Positions 37,308 through 45,501 of a DNA stretch of 64,000 nucleotides are shown piece after piece (positions within the stretch are counted from its first letter, which is position 1; each line of letters begins with the position of its first letter). Location of the stretch: assembly GCA_046346845.1 (NCBI GenBank), contig JAXMHH010000006.1:293568-357567 (forward strand). Reading direction: 5' to 3'. This DNA is from DSSB01 sp046346845 (GTDB lineage Bacteria; UBA10199; DSSB01). A model generated the notes under the pieces. That model had not been told where the DNA came from and made no database searches. It saw only the letters and a program-made list of their open reading frames with translations. The position numbers were made by a program, and so were the translations under genes.

Positions 37308-38336
37308 ATGCTGTTAGAGGCCAAAAACATCGTCAAAAAATTTCCCATCAAGGGCGGCTTCCTGGGCCGCGCCGTCGGGCACGTCCATGCCCTGAACGAC
37401 GTCTCCCTCTCGATCGAGCCCGGCCAGACCGTGGGCCTGGTCGGCGAATCGGGTTGCGGCAAAACCACCCTCGCCCGCCTGATCATGCGCCTGTTGGAAC
37501 CCAGCTCCGGTCAGATCCTCTTCGACGGGCAGGACATCACGCGCCTTCAAGAAAAGAAGCTCCGTCCCCTGCGCCGCCGCTTCCAGATGATCTTCCAAGA
37601 CCCTTTCTCCTCGCTCAACCCGCGGATGACCGTCGGCCAAATCCTCGGGGAGCCCCTGGCCGTCCACCGCCTCGAGGTCCCCGAAAAGCGCCGCGAGCGG
37701 GTCTTCGAGATGTTGCAGAAGGTCGGGCTCACCCCCGAGGCTTATGGCAAATACCCCCATGAATTCTCCGGCGGGCAACGGCAACGCATCGGCATCGCCC
37801 GGGCCCTCATGCTCTACCCGCAATTAGTGGTGGCGGACGAGCCGGTCAGCGCCCTGGACGTCAGCATCCAGGCGCAGATCATCAATCTCATGCAAGAGCT
37901 GCAACAAGAGCTCAAGCTGACCTACCTGTTCATCGCCCACGACCTAAAAGTCGTGCGCCATCTAAGCCAAAGGATCGTGGTGATGTACCTGGGCCACATA
38001 GTCGAGGAACTCCCCAGCCTAGAGCTGGCCAGGGCCAGACACCCCTACACCCACGCCCTGCTCTCGGCGGTGCCCATCCCCGATCCCAGCATTCGCCGGG
38101 AAAAGATCATCCTCAAGGGGGACGTCCCCTCGCCCATCAACCCGCCCTCGGGCTGCGTGTTTCGCACTCGCTGTCCCTATGCCCAGGAAGTCTGTGCAGA
38201 AAAGGTCCCGGCCTTGGAGACCTTGGGCCCGGGGCACCGGGTGGCCTGCCATCTGGTGAAGGAGATCAAGCCCTTCCAAGAGCTGAACCCCCCTGCCGAG
38301 GGCAAGGTCTCCCAAGCCTCACCGCCAGGGCCTTGA
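37308..38336 (+). CDS. Peptide ABC transporter ATPase (DppF type)
   Basis: 342 residues. Walker A is VGESGCGKTTLARLIM, the Q-loop is FQDPFSSLNP, the signature is EFSGGQRQRIGIARAL, and Walker B is LVVADEPVSALD, followed by the H-loop FIAHDLKVV. The C-terminal domain has FRTRCPYAQEVC. It pairs with the DppD-type ATPase 15 bases upstream to power the permease pair. Confidence 0.94.
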   Translation: MLLEAKNIVKKFPIKGGFLGRAVGHVHALNDVSLSIEPGQTVGLVGESGCGKTTLARLIMRLLEPSSGQILFDGQDITRLQEKKLRPLRRRFQMIFQDPFSSLNPRMTVGQILGEPLAVHRLEVPEKRRERVFEMLQKVGLTPEAYGKYPHEFSGGQRQRIGIARALMLYPQLVVADEPVSALDVSIQAQIINLMQELQQELKLTYLFIAHDLKVVRHLSQRIVVMYLGHIVEELPSLELARARHPYTHALLSAVPIPDPSIRREKIILKGDVPSPINPPSGCVFRTRCPYAQEVCAEKVPALETLGPGHRVACHLVKEIKPFQELNPPAEGKVSQASPPGP

Positions 38337-38368
38337 CAATTAGGCCCAAATGGCAAATCTAGGGCCTC

Positions 38369-38980
38369 ATGGAAAAAATCAAACGTTGGTTCCCCGCCGC
38401 CCTGATCCTGTTCGCCCTCACCGCCTGCTTCGGCGCCCGCGAAAGCAGCAATCCCAAGAACAGCGGCTCCCGCGTCGAGCTCCATAAAGAGGGCATCATC
38501 ATCGACGCCAAGTACAACGCCGACCTCGACAATCTCATCCCCGGCTACAAGATGATCACGGTCGGCCTCACCAACAACGGCGTCGACATCCTCAAGCTCA
38601 ACCCGCTGAGCGACCGCTGGGAGATCGTCGACGCCACCGGCAAGAAGCTGCGCGCCTACAATACCCTGCGCATCAAAGACCCCCAAACCTGGAGTCGCCT
38701 GCCGGCCAAGGTGAAGGAGCTGGTCGAGTACCCGGTCGCCATCAATATGGGCTATTCCGAGACCATCGACCTGTTCTTCCCCAGCAGCAACGACCTCTCC
38801 GACTTCCGCTCGATCAGCTTCTACAGCGCCGAGCGCAAGCAGAACTACGATATCCTGTCCATGGACGACAGCCGCGAGGTGCCCGTGACCGGCATCGACT
38901 CCAAAGAGGTCGAGCCTGATCCTCGCTGGGCCACGACCAGCACCAAGAAAAAGAAAGCCACCGCGCCAACCGGCAACTAG
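38369..38980 (+). CDS. Lipoprotein of unknown function
   Basis: A 203-residue protein with a good lipoprotein signal (LILFALTAC). The mature part contains one beta-rich domain of about 130 residues (IIIDAKYNADLDNLIPGYKM, VGLTNNGVDILKLNP, RWEIVDATGKKL) that looks like an Ig-like or FxLYD-type fold, and a Lys-rich tail (TSTKKKKATAP). I cannot name a family. A 6-bp inverted repeat (AGGCCC/GGGCCT, 38342-38367) sits immediately before ATG and no ribosome-binding site is visible. Confidence 0.75.
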   Translation: MEKIKRWFPAALILFALTACFGARESSNPKNSGSRVELHKEGIIIDAKYNADLDNLIPGYKMITVGLTNNGVDILKLNPLSDRWEIVDATGKKLRAYNTLRIKDPQTWSRLPAKVKELVEYPVAINMGYSETIDLFFPSSNDLSDFRSISFYSAERKQNYDILSMDDSREVPVTGIDSKEVEPDPRWATTSTKKKKATAPTGN

Positions 38981-39329
38981 GCCCAAGCGAACTAAGGCCC
39001 CGTGCACCACCCTCGTCGGTCCGGAAACGAGCGGCGCCCATTTTTTTCCGCCCACCTTGGGAATACCGGCGGCTGGATCCAAAAAATTCCGCTTCCGAGA
39101 ACTCGCTTCGGCCAACACCGGCCACCTTAGTCTCAGGAGCGGTTTTTTATAAATTTAATAAATATACTAATTTTAAAATTAGAAATCAGATCGCTGTATA
39201 TATTTTATAATTCAGGCTGAGCTCTTCGTTAATTTAATGAATGATTTTATATAGTTAATTAAAAATTCCATCGCCGACAAAAAACCGCCCTCCGTTTTGC
39301 AGGGAGTTTAGGGAAATCGCGGAGGCACC
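38981..39329. other. AT-rich gap before the 989-aa gene
   Basis: A 349-bp gap. The left part is GC-rich with no gene seen. From about 39140 to 39290 it becomes strongly AT-rich, with a 16-bp perfect palindrome CTAATTTTAAAATTAG (39167-39182) and flanking CGGTTTTTT...AAAAAACCG arms. It probably carries the promoter for the gene at 39330. It is one of three AT-rich islands (also 48060-48260 and 55550-55830) that precede the large genes of this region. Confidence 0.5.
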
Positions 39330-42299
39330 ATGACCCCCTTCCTAAACTTTTTCGGCACCACGGACCATCCCGCCTCGCTCGAGGAACCCCTGCTGCTCAG
39401 CACGGGTGGCCCCGACGAGGGACCTGCCCCCCGACTTGAGAACCCCTCGAGGCTCTTGTTCCAGATGACGGAACGCCCCTGGCTACTGCTGGAGGACTCC
39501 CGACCCGAACCGCGCCGACGGAGCTTATTTTCTCCGGCCTCCCTGGTCGCTGCCGAGTTGTTCGACAGTCGAGGGCACGCCCTCTTCACCGACCCGGAGG
39601 CCCTGCGCCGCGACATCAACCGACTCTGGGACCAAAGCATGGACCGCGGCTCCTCCGAGCGGCCCGAATTGCGGCGCGAGGCCCTCCGCCAACTCAGCAT
39701 GCTCTCCTCCGTTCCCCTCCCCGAATCCCTCCGCGATCGGGGCCTGGGCAGCGCCTTCCTGGCCTCGGCCCAATTGCAGACCCTCGACCGCAATTGGGAT
39801 GCGGCCATCGTGGACCTGCACGAGGCCCAAAGGACCGAGGCGGGCCGAGCCCCCGCTTCCTTCCTACTCCCCCGCGTCGAGGCGATGCGGCTGCAAATGC
39901 GTTACCACCAGGCCATGGCGGTTTTTCAGGCCCTGGGCGCCGAGGAAATCCAAGCCGCGCGCGGCCGCGGCGCCGAACTCGAGGCGGGCCGACTCGAGGG
40001 CCTTCTTAACCGGGCCTACCAGGCCTTCGCCGAGCGGCTCGCCGAAAACCCCTCGCCCCTCCAGGCCTGGCAGGAGACGGCTGCCAGCATCGCCAACCTC
40101 GAGTTTCGGGGATACGAGTCGCTGGTCCGCGAGGAAGGCCTGCTCGAGGTCCTCGGTGCCTTGTCCAACGAAAGCCTTTCCCAAACGGAATGGGAGGAAG
40201 AGCTCCTTTTGCTCGCCCAGCAATGGACCCGGCGCGGCCGCCTCACCGCGGCCTCCACCCTCAGCCAAGCCTTGCTGGGCAGCGCGGCGCCCCATGCCGC
40301 CCATGGCTCCAGCGCCCTCCTTGACGAACTCCCCGCCGAGCACCGCCGGGCAGAGATCGTCGACACCCTCCACAATGTCTTTTTGTTGACCGCCCACAGC
40401 AACCGGGACCTCCTGCGTTCCGGAGCGCAACTGATGGCCTTTGCCGTCGGCGAGGGCCTGGCCGGCTCGGCCGCTAGCCGGTTGGGTCTGTGGTCTGCCG
40501 CGCGCGGCATGCCCGCCCTGGAAAGGGGGGCGCTGGAATTCTTCACCCACAGCTCGGTCCTGGGAGCCACGGTCCCTCTCCTGACCCATGGTCACGGGCC
40601 GCTCACCCTGGAGTCCTATCTGGAGGGATTCTCCCAGATGTTCGCCCTGTCCGCGGCCCTGGGCCTGCGCGGGGCCCTGATGCGCCCCGTTCTGGAGAGC
40701 GTAGAGGCCCTGCCCGCCTTGCGGGGAACGGGCGGCGCCACCTTGGCTCCGGTGGGTCGACTCGTGGTGGGCGGTCTCGACTACGCCTCCACCCTCGGAA
40801 CCCTGTCGGTCTTTAATTTGGCCCTGCACCCGGAAACGGGACGGCTCGGTCTGGGGTGGATCGGCCTGGATGCCTTCTCCCAGGATGGGCTCCTCCGGGG
40901 CGGGCGCGCCATCGCCGGGATGATCTCCGGGCTGCGCAGTTTCTTCGGCGCCATTTTCCGGAGCAGCCCGGGCCGGACGCAGGGCGCGGAGCCAAGCCCC
41001 CGCCTCTTCTCCCTCGGCAACCATGACCTTTCGGAAATCGAGACGGCCGAAGCGGAGCTTCACGACCAATTTTTAGCCGCCTTCGGCTTACCGGCAAACA
41101 GCCCTGAGCAAAGGGCTCAACTGAGGAGCGCCTCCGCGGAACTGCTGCGCCGCCTGGAATCTCCCCACCCGCTCGACAACGCGGCCGCCCTGAGAGTGCT
41201 CCGACGACGTTATCCAGACATCCAAGGCTCCCCCCTCGACACCAGGATCGAGGCACGGGCCGCGGAGTTTTTCTCCCACTCGAATCCCCAGCTGCGGGAT
41301 TGGGCCCTGTACTGGGCCTGGGCGAATTTGCCCTGGTTCCCTCCTCAGCAGAGGGCCCGTTACATCATGGAATTGACCGACCAGTATTGCCAACGCGGCG
41401 GCATGGGAAACATGGACCTGCAGGCCCCGGGGATTGACTTCCTTCGCGCCCTGGGCTCCCTGCCCGACCCCTTGCGCCGAGGGGTCGCGCAATACATAGT
41501 GGAGCGCGTCGGGGAGCGACCCGAAGGCTTTCCGGTGGCGAGGTATTTCGCCATGGAACCCTCGCAGCGCCTATCCCTCCTGGAAGAAATGCTGCACCGG
41601 ATCGGGGTCAGGGCGGAAAGACGCCAAAACCTGGAGCTCATCGACCTTTATTGGTTCGAGAATTACGGTGGACCCCGGGAACGAGAAAGGATCTTTCAGT
41701 TCCTCGAAAACTCGCTCTCCCGCTTCGAGGGCGCCCAGCTCTTCTCCATCGGCCGCCACTTGAACAACGGCGTCCTCGAATGGCTAAGCCCTGCCCAGAC
41801 CCTTGTTCTTTCGCAACGGCTCATGGATCGCCTGGGCGTCGACGACCCCGAGTTTCACGATGCAGTGGAAAATTTCTTAAGCAATGCCTTTCGAACCTTG
41901 GGGACCCGGGAATCCCTGCCCCTGCTACGCCGCTACTCGGATTTCCTAAACGACCCTCGCAACGATTTGGCCGAGGGGACGGCTAATATCATCGAAAGGT
42001 TTTTCGAAGACCATCTGATCGACCAAAATCAACGGAACCCCCGGATAATATCCTTCGAGGAGCTTCACGCAATCCTGATCGCCGAGCTGAATCAGGCAGA
42101 CCCCGCGCGGCGCCGCCAAGGCCTGAACTTGCTGCGGGCCGCCGTCCCGGCCATCGTTCAATCCGGTCAAAGCCTGGGTGTCGCGATGGAGCTGTCGGCC
42201 CTCGCCAGCCCCTACCCCGAGGTCCAATCCGGAGTCGAAGCCATCGTGGAGGAGATCGGGCGGGAGAAGTCCCGGGCGAGCGCTCGGGATCCCCAATGA
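39330..42299 (+). CDS. Large helical-repeat protein of unknown family (989 aa)
   Basis: A 989-residue protein without a recognisable signal peptide. Residues about 150-330 are TPR-like helical pairs. A small-residue-rich, partly hydrophobic module follows (about 340-560; EFFTHSSVLGATVPLLTHG, then SQMFALSAALGLRGALM). The rest is HEAT/ARM-like (for example LRDWALYWAWANLPWFPPQQ). The middle module resembles that of the giant ORF at 55923. GGAGG at 39321-39325 precedes ATG. Function unknown. It sits in an AT-rich-flanked accessory region beside exported proteins. Confidence 0.8.
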   Translation: MTPFLNFFGTTDHPASLEEPLLLSTGGPDEGPAPRLENPSRLLFQMTERPWLLLEDSRPEPRRRSLFSPASLVAAELFDSRGHALFTDPEALRRDINRLWDQSMDRGSSERPELRREALRQLSMLSSVPLPESLRDRGLGSAFLASAQLQTLDRNWDAAIVDLHEAQRTEAGRAPASFLLPRVEAMRLQMRYHQAMAVFQALGAEEIQAARGRGAELEAGRLEGLLNRAYQAFAERLAENPSPLQAWQETAASIANLEFRGYESLVREEGLLEVLGALSNESLSQTEWEEELLLLAQQWTRRGRLTAASTLSQALLGSAAPHAAHGSSALLDELPAEHRRAEIVDTLHNVFLLTAHSNRDLLRSGAQLMAFAVGEGLAGSAASRLGLWSAARGMPALERGALEFFTHSSVLGATVPLLTHGHGPLTLESYLEGFSQMFALSAALGLRGALMRPVLESVEALPALRGTGGATLAPVGRLVVGGLDYASTLGTLSVFNLALHPETGRLGLGWIGLDAFSQDGLLRGGRAIAGMISGLRSFFGAIFRSSPGRTQGAEPSPRLFSLGNHDLSEIETAEAELHDQFLAAFGLPANSPEQRAQLRSASAELLRRLESPHPLDNAAALRVLRRRYPDIQGSPLDTRIEARAAEFFSHSNPQLRDWALYWAWANLPWFPPQQRARYIMELTDQYCQRGGMGNMDLQAPGIDFLRALGSLPDPLRRGVAQYIVERVGERPEGFPVARYFAMEPSQRLSLLEEMLHRIGVRAERRQNLELIDLYWFENYGGPRERERIFQFLENSLSRFEGAQLFSIGRHLNNGVLEWLSPAQTLVLSQRLMDRLGVDDPEFHDAVENFLSNAFRTLGTRESLPLLRRYSDFLNDPRNDLAEGTANIIERFFEDHLIDQNQRNPRIISFEELHAILIAELNQADPARRRQGLNLLRAAVPAIVQSGQSLGVAMELSALASPYPEVQSGVEAIVEEIGREKSRASARDPQ

Positions 42300-42345
42300 T
42301 TTACCCGCTGTCCTGCTCCGGTGGTATCTTGTCCGCGGCCCCACG

Positions 42346-42398
42346 AAAAAAAACCCCCGCTCGGCCCTACCTCCGCGGGGGTCTTTATTCGCTGTAAT
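42346..42398 (-). terminator. Rho-independent terminator, copy 1 of a duplicated 53-bp unit
   Basis: On the minus strand an 8-bp stem (ACCCCCGC at 42382-42375 and GCGGGGGT at 42360-42353) is followed by a run of eight T. It closes the Cys-rich gene ending at 42418. The same 53 bases recur at 43549-43601 with a single internal mismatch, well beyond the stem itself. Confidence 0.85.
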
Positions 42399-42417
42399 GT
42401 TAAAAAGCTATTCCTCG

Positions 42418-43398
42418 CTACGGCGCGGGACAAAAATATCGTCGGAAGACCCGCACACCCAACCAAGACGACAAAAATAGGTAAAATGGGGCGTCAAACC
42501 CTATCCCTCCTATACCATTTGCCTCTTCTTGCAGGGAACAACCTGAACCCGTGAGAGCAAATCCCGTAACCGGACTGGGCCCACTCCCGACCATGGCCGT
42601 TGGCTCGTCTCCAGCCGCAGGCTTGGGGGCTTGACTGGAGCTCCCCTCCTCATTCGTCTGACTTCCAGATACTCCCCCGGCTTCCTTTGCGGGGTCGACA
42701 ACTTCATGGCTAATGGGAGGAATTACACCGCCGCCGCTCCCAGTATCCCCAGGCGGAAGGATCACCGGTGGAGGTTCCGTCGCATCGCAAAAGGTGTCCC
42801 CACAACCCTGGGCTTGAACGCAGGCGCAGGCGGACTTATCGCCGCATACTTTGGCGAAATCTTCGTCCGTTTCGTCGGCCTGCGGACACTGGGCTACAGT
42901 TGCATTGCCACACCTTTGGTGAAACCTCTCGATGACTTGGTACTGATCGTCGCTTAGGGTGCATAAAGTCGCTGGAGCATGAAAGGCCTCATAAGGCTTC
43001 GACGCTAAGGGGGCAGGAGAAAGACTTTGTTCACGATGATAAGCGTCCACAGGAGGCAAGGGAGCTGGTGCGCTCGGTTCGCAAGAATCCCCAATCCCCA
43101 AAAAAGCGATGCAGGCCCGGCTATCCCGGTTGGGATCCTCCCCGCAGAGGTGGAAATAGGCCTCCCAGGCCGCTCGCTGCGGAGAATTACTCGAAAAATC
43201 AAAACCCGATCGGTAACGTGCGCAGGGCTCCGGCGCTAGATATCGGCAATAAGACTCATAAACATGAATGATTTCACAAGCTTGAGATGGAGAAGGAGGG
43301 GCTTCCTGCGCTCTGGAACCCGACGGAAGACCGAATAAAAAAACTAAGCATGTCGAGGTTATCAAAAGCGAAGTTCGAAAGGAGTACATGGACACCAC
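42418..43398 (-). CDS. Secreted Cys-rich protein with a GC-hydrophobic-Arg C-terminal tail
   Basis: 326 residues. A Sec signal (LLITSTCLVFLFGLPSGSRA) is followed by a domain with many Cys (CEIIHVYESYCRYLAPEPC and others) and a CGDTFCDATEPPP module of the kind repeated in the 2135-aa protein. A long Gly/Ser/Pro linker leads to a C-terminal tail: SGC at 285-287, a hydrophobic stretch (APFYLFLSSWLGV) and RVFRR. This tail resembles the MYXO-CTERM/JDVT-CTERM class of protein-sorting signals, where a protease cuts near GC and the product is surface-attached. Function unknown. Confidence 0.72.
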   Translation of the reverse strand: MVSMYSFRTSLLITSTCLVFLFGLPSGSRAQEAPPSPSQACEIIHVYESYCRYLAPEPCARYRSGFDFSSNSPQRAAWEAYFHLCGEDPNRDSRACIAFLGIGDSCEPSAPAPLPPVDAYHREQSLSPAPLASKPYEAFHAPATLCTLSDDQYQVIERFHQRCGNATVAQCPQADETDEDFAKVCGDKSACACVQAQGCGDTFCDATEPPPVILPPGDTGSGGGVIPPISHEVVDPAKEAGGVSGSQTNEEGSSSQAPKPAAGDEPTAMVGSGPSPVTGFALTGSGCSLQEEANGIGGIGFDAPFYLFLSSWLGVRVFRRYFCPAP

Positions 43399-43548
43399 CC
43401 CATTGGAGGTGCGCCCTTGATAAATTTATCGAAGGAGTTGTCTCAGGAGTTTCCGACTCATCGCGTCCAACAGGAGCCCTCTTTACCTCCCCCATTCCGT
43501 ATTGAGTACACCAACGAAACGCTTCCGAGCGCTTGCCCCCGCGCCCCC

Positions 43549-43601
43549 AAAAAAAACCCCCGCTCGGTCCTACCTCCGCGGGGGTCTTTATTCGCTGTAA
43601 T
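43549..43601 (-). terminator. Rho-independent terminator, copy 2 of the duplicated 53-bp unit
   Basis: The same hairpin and eight-T run as copy 1 (42346-42398), placed just after the beta-propeller gene that ends at 43612. Within the 53 bases only one position differs (a C/T in the loop). The identity extends through the GTAAT upstream of the stem, so the whole unit was copied. Confidence 0.85.
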
Positions 43602-43611
43602 TTTATTTTGC

Positions 43612-45357
43612 TTAGGGAGCGATCGGCGCCTTGCTGTAGCCATTGGGCCGGGCGCTGAGGATCGAGCTGTCGATGAACAGCGAGGGCAGCTCGAAGCCGC
43701 TCACGCTGCCCGAATGCAGCCGATACACGCTGCCGACCGCGAACTGCTGGGCGCCGGGGCTTAAGGTGACCGCGCGGGCCTCGCCGCTGTCGGTGATGAC
43801 ATAAGCAAAGCGTCCGTCGGGGCTGGCCACGATGTTGGCCACATCGCCGTGGTCGGTGTTGAAATCGTGGTTGTCGTCCAACACGTTCACGAAACGCACG
43901 CGGTTCTCGACAAAGTTGCGGTCGAGGTTGACCACCGCGATGCGGCCCGAGCCGTCGGCGCTGCCGACCAGGGCGTGCGGGACGCCGCCGATGTTGGTGA
44001 TCGTCACCTGGCTGGAGCTGTTGACGATGAAGTCGGGGGCTCCCGGGGTGTTGGAGTCGATCAGGTTGATCGTGTTGGAGACCGGCTCGTCGGGATGCGC
44101 GGGATCGGCGTTGAAGGCATTGCCGAAATCCGTGGTCATCACCCGGATGCTGCTGGGGTTCGAGCCGTCGGAGGAGCCCTGGACCACCGCCGCAATGCGG
44201 CCGTCGCCCACGTCGCCGATGGCGGTCGGATGATAAGAACCATCCAACAAGACCGCGTTGTTGTGGGTGCTGGTGCCGAAGACCACGTTGCCGGGCTGCA
44301 CGCCGGTCTGCGGGGCCGGGGTCAGCGAACCATTGCTCGCGATGTTGTAGCGATGGATGGTGGCCGGGGCATTAGTCATGTTGCCAGAGCCGTCTAAGGC
44401 GCGGTTTTCGCTGAGCACAAAGAGCTGGTTGCCGACGCGGACCGTCGACACGGGGCCGTTCGGGCGGATGCTGTTGACCGTCTGGTGGTTCTCGAGGCTG
44501 ATCGGGAGCACCGAGCCGTCCGGCAGCTTCATTTGCATGCGGTCGAAGAGAACGGGAGTAGCCGCGCCGGGATTGCTCTCGTTCCATACGAAGACGCCGC
44601 TGTTGCCGAGCAAAGCGCCGTTGCCTTGGAGTTGGGGCACCGTGTTGCGCGAGGTGAAACCGGTGTAGACCACACCGCCGGTGCCGGTGGCGCTGGTGGT
44701 GGTGAACACGGGGCGATTGCTGTCGTTGTTCAAGGTGGTGGGCAATTGCAGTGCCGTGGCGGTGCCGCCCGCGGAGGTGCTGAGGCGCTCGATCAGGCCG
44801 ACCCCGGTGGAATTACCGTTGAGGCCGTTGTGGCCGCAGGTCATCAGGGCGCTGCCCGCGGTGCCCGAAGGATCGAGGTCCAGCGGACGGGGGCAGGAGC
44901 CGGTGCCAAAGGCGGTGTTGATGCCGGTACCCAGGCCGCCGTCGGAGCCGCCGTTGATCATCGGGGGGATTTCGTCGTCGCTCGGATCGTGGATCGGCCC
45001 GCCGCCGCCGTCATCGTTGAGGGGCGGATGGCCGGAACAACCGGTCATGCTGAACACGCTGAGAACGCCCAAGAGGCTGCTGGCGACCGGGCTGGAATTA
45101 TTGGCGGCGTTCGGGGCGCCGGAGCTGGAAAAGCCGGCCGAGGCGAGCAGGCGCGAACGGCTGCGCTCGAGGACTTGGGCGGCATAACGGTTATGGAGGG
45201 CTTCGGCGCGAGGCGGCTCGGCCGGGGTGAATCCCACGCTGTAGCTGTCGGCGCTGCAGACCTGCTCGAGGGGGTCTGGGGCCCGGCAAACGAGCTCTTC
45301 GACAGGTTGCGCTTCACAAACAAGGCCGCTGCTGCGGTTGAAAATCGGTGGAGTCAT
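43612..45357 (-). CDS. Beta-propeller protein with an internal lipobox-like segment
   Basis: 581 residues. From about 150 onward the sequence is beta-rich with repeated blades in the YncE/lactonase-like style (STVRVGNQLFVLSENRALDG, HPTAIGDVGDGRIAAVVQG, DGRFAYVITDSGEARAV). The N-terminus is unusual: about 90 hydrophilic residues come first, then SSLLGVLSVFSMTGCSG, which looks like a lipoprotein signal but lies too deep, then a Gly/Asp linker. A good GGAGGA ribosome-binding site fixes the distant start at 45357. Exported or surface location is inferred. Confidence 0.75.
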   Translation of the reverse strand: MTPPIFNRSSGLVCEAQPVEELVCRAPDPLEQVCSADSYSVGFTPAEPPRAEALHNRYAAQVLERSRSRLLASAGFSSSGAPNAANNSSPVASSLLGVLSVFSMTGCSGHPPLNDDGGGGPIHDPSDDEIPPMINGGSDGGLGTGINTAFGTGSCPRPLDLDPSGTAGSALMTCGHNGLNGNSTGVGLIERLSTSAGGTATALQLPTTLNNDSNRPVFTTTSATGTGGVVYTGFTSRNTVPQLQGNGALLGNSGVFVWNESNPGAATPVLFDRMQMKLPDGSVLPISLENHQTVNSIRPNGPVSTVRVGNQLFVLSENRALDGSGNMTNAPATIHRYNIASNGSLTPAPQTGVQPGNVVFGTSTHNNAVLLDGSYHPTAIGDVGDGRIAAVVQGSSDGSNPSSIRVMTTDFGNAFNADPAHPDEPVSNTINLIDSNTPGAPDFIVNSSSQVTITNIGGVPHALVGSADGSGRIAVVNLDRNFVENRVRFVNVLDDNHDFNTDHGDVANIVASPDGRFAYVITDSGEARAVTLSPGAQQFAVGSVYRLHSGSVSGFELPSLFIDSSILSARPNGYSKAPIAP

Positions 45358-45501
45358 CGTGGAATTCCTCCAAATGGACGAATAATAATATCGGTTTCGG
45401 GGCTAAAAGTGCTTGCCACGCCTCAGTATCGGGAGACCTGCCGGAAAGTTGCGACAAAGATAGGCGATTTCCGACTGCCCCGAAAAAGAACGGGAAATTC
45501 G

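Noticed and set aside
43417..43433. Third Fnr-like box (TTGATAAATTTATCGAA)
   Set aside because: It is a simple GATAAATTTATC palindrome. The half-sites do not have the TTGAT-N4-ATCAA spacing.
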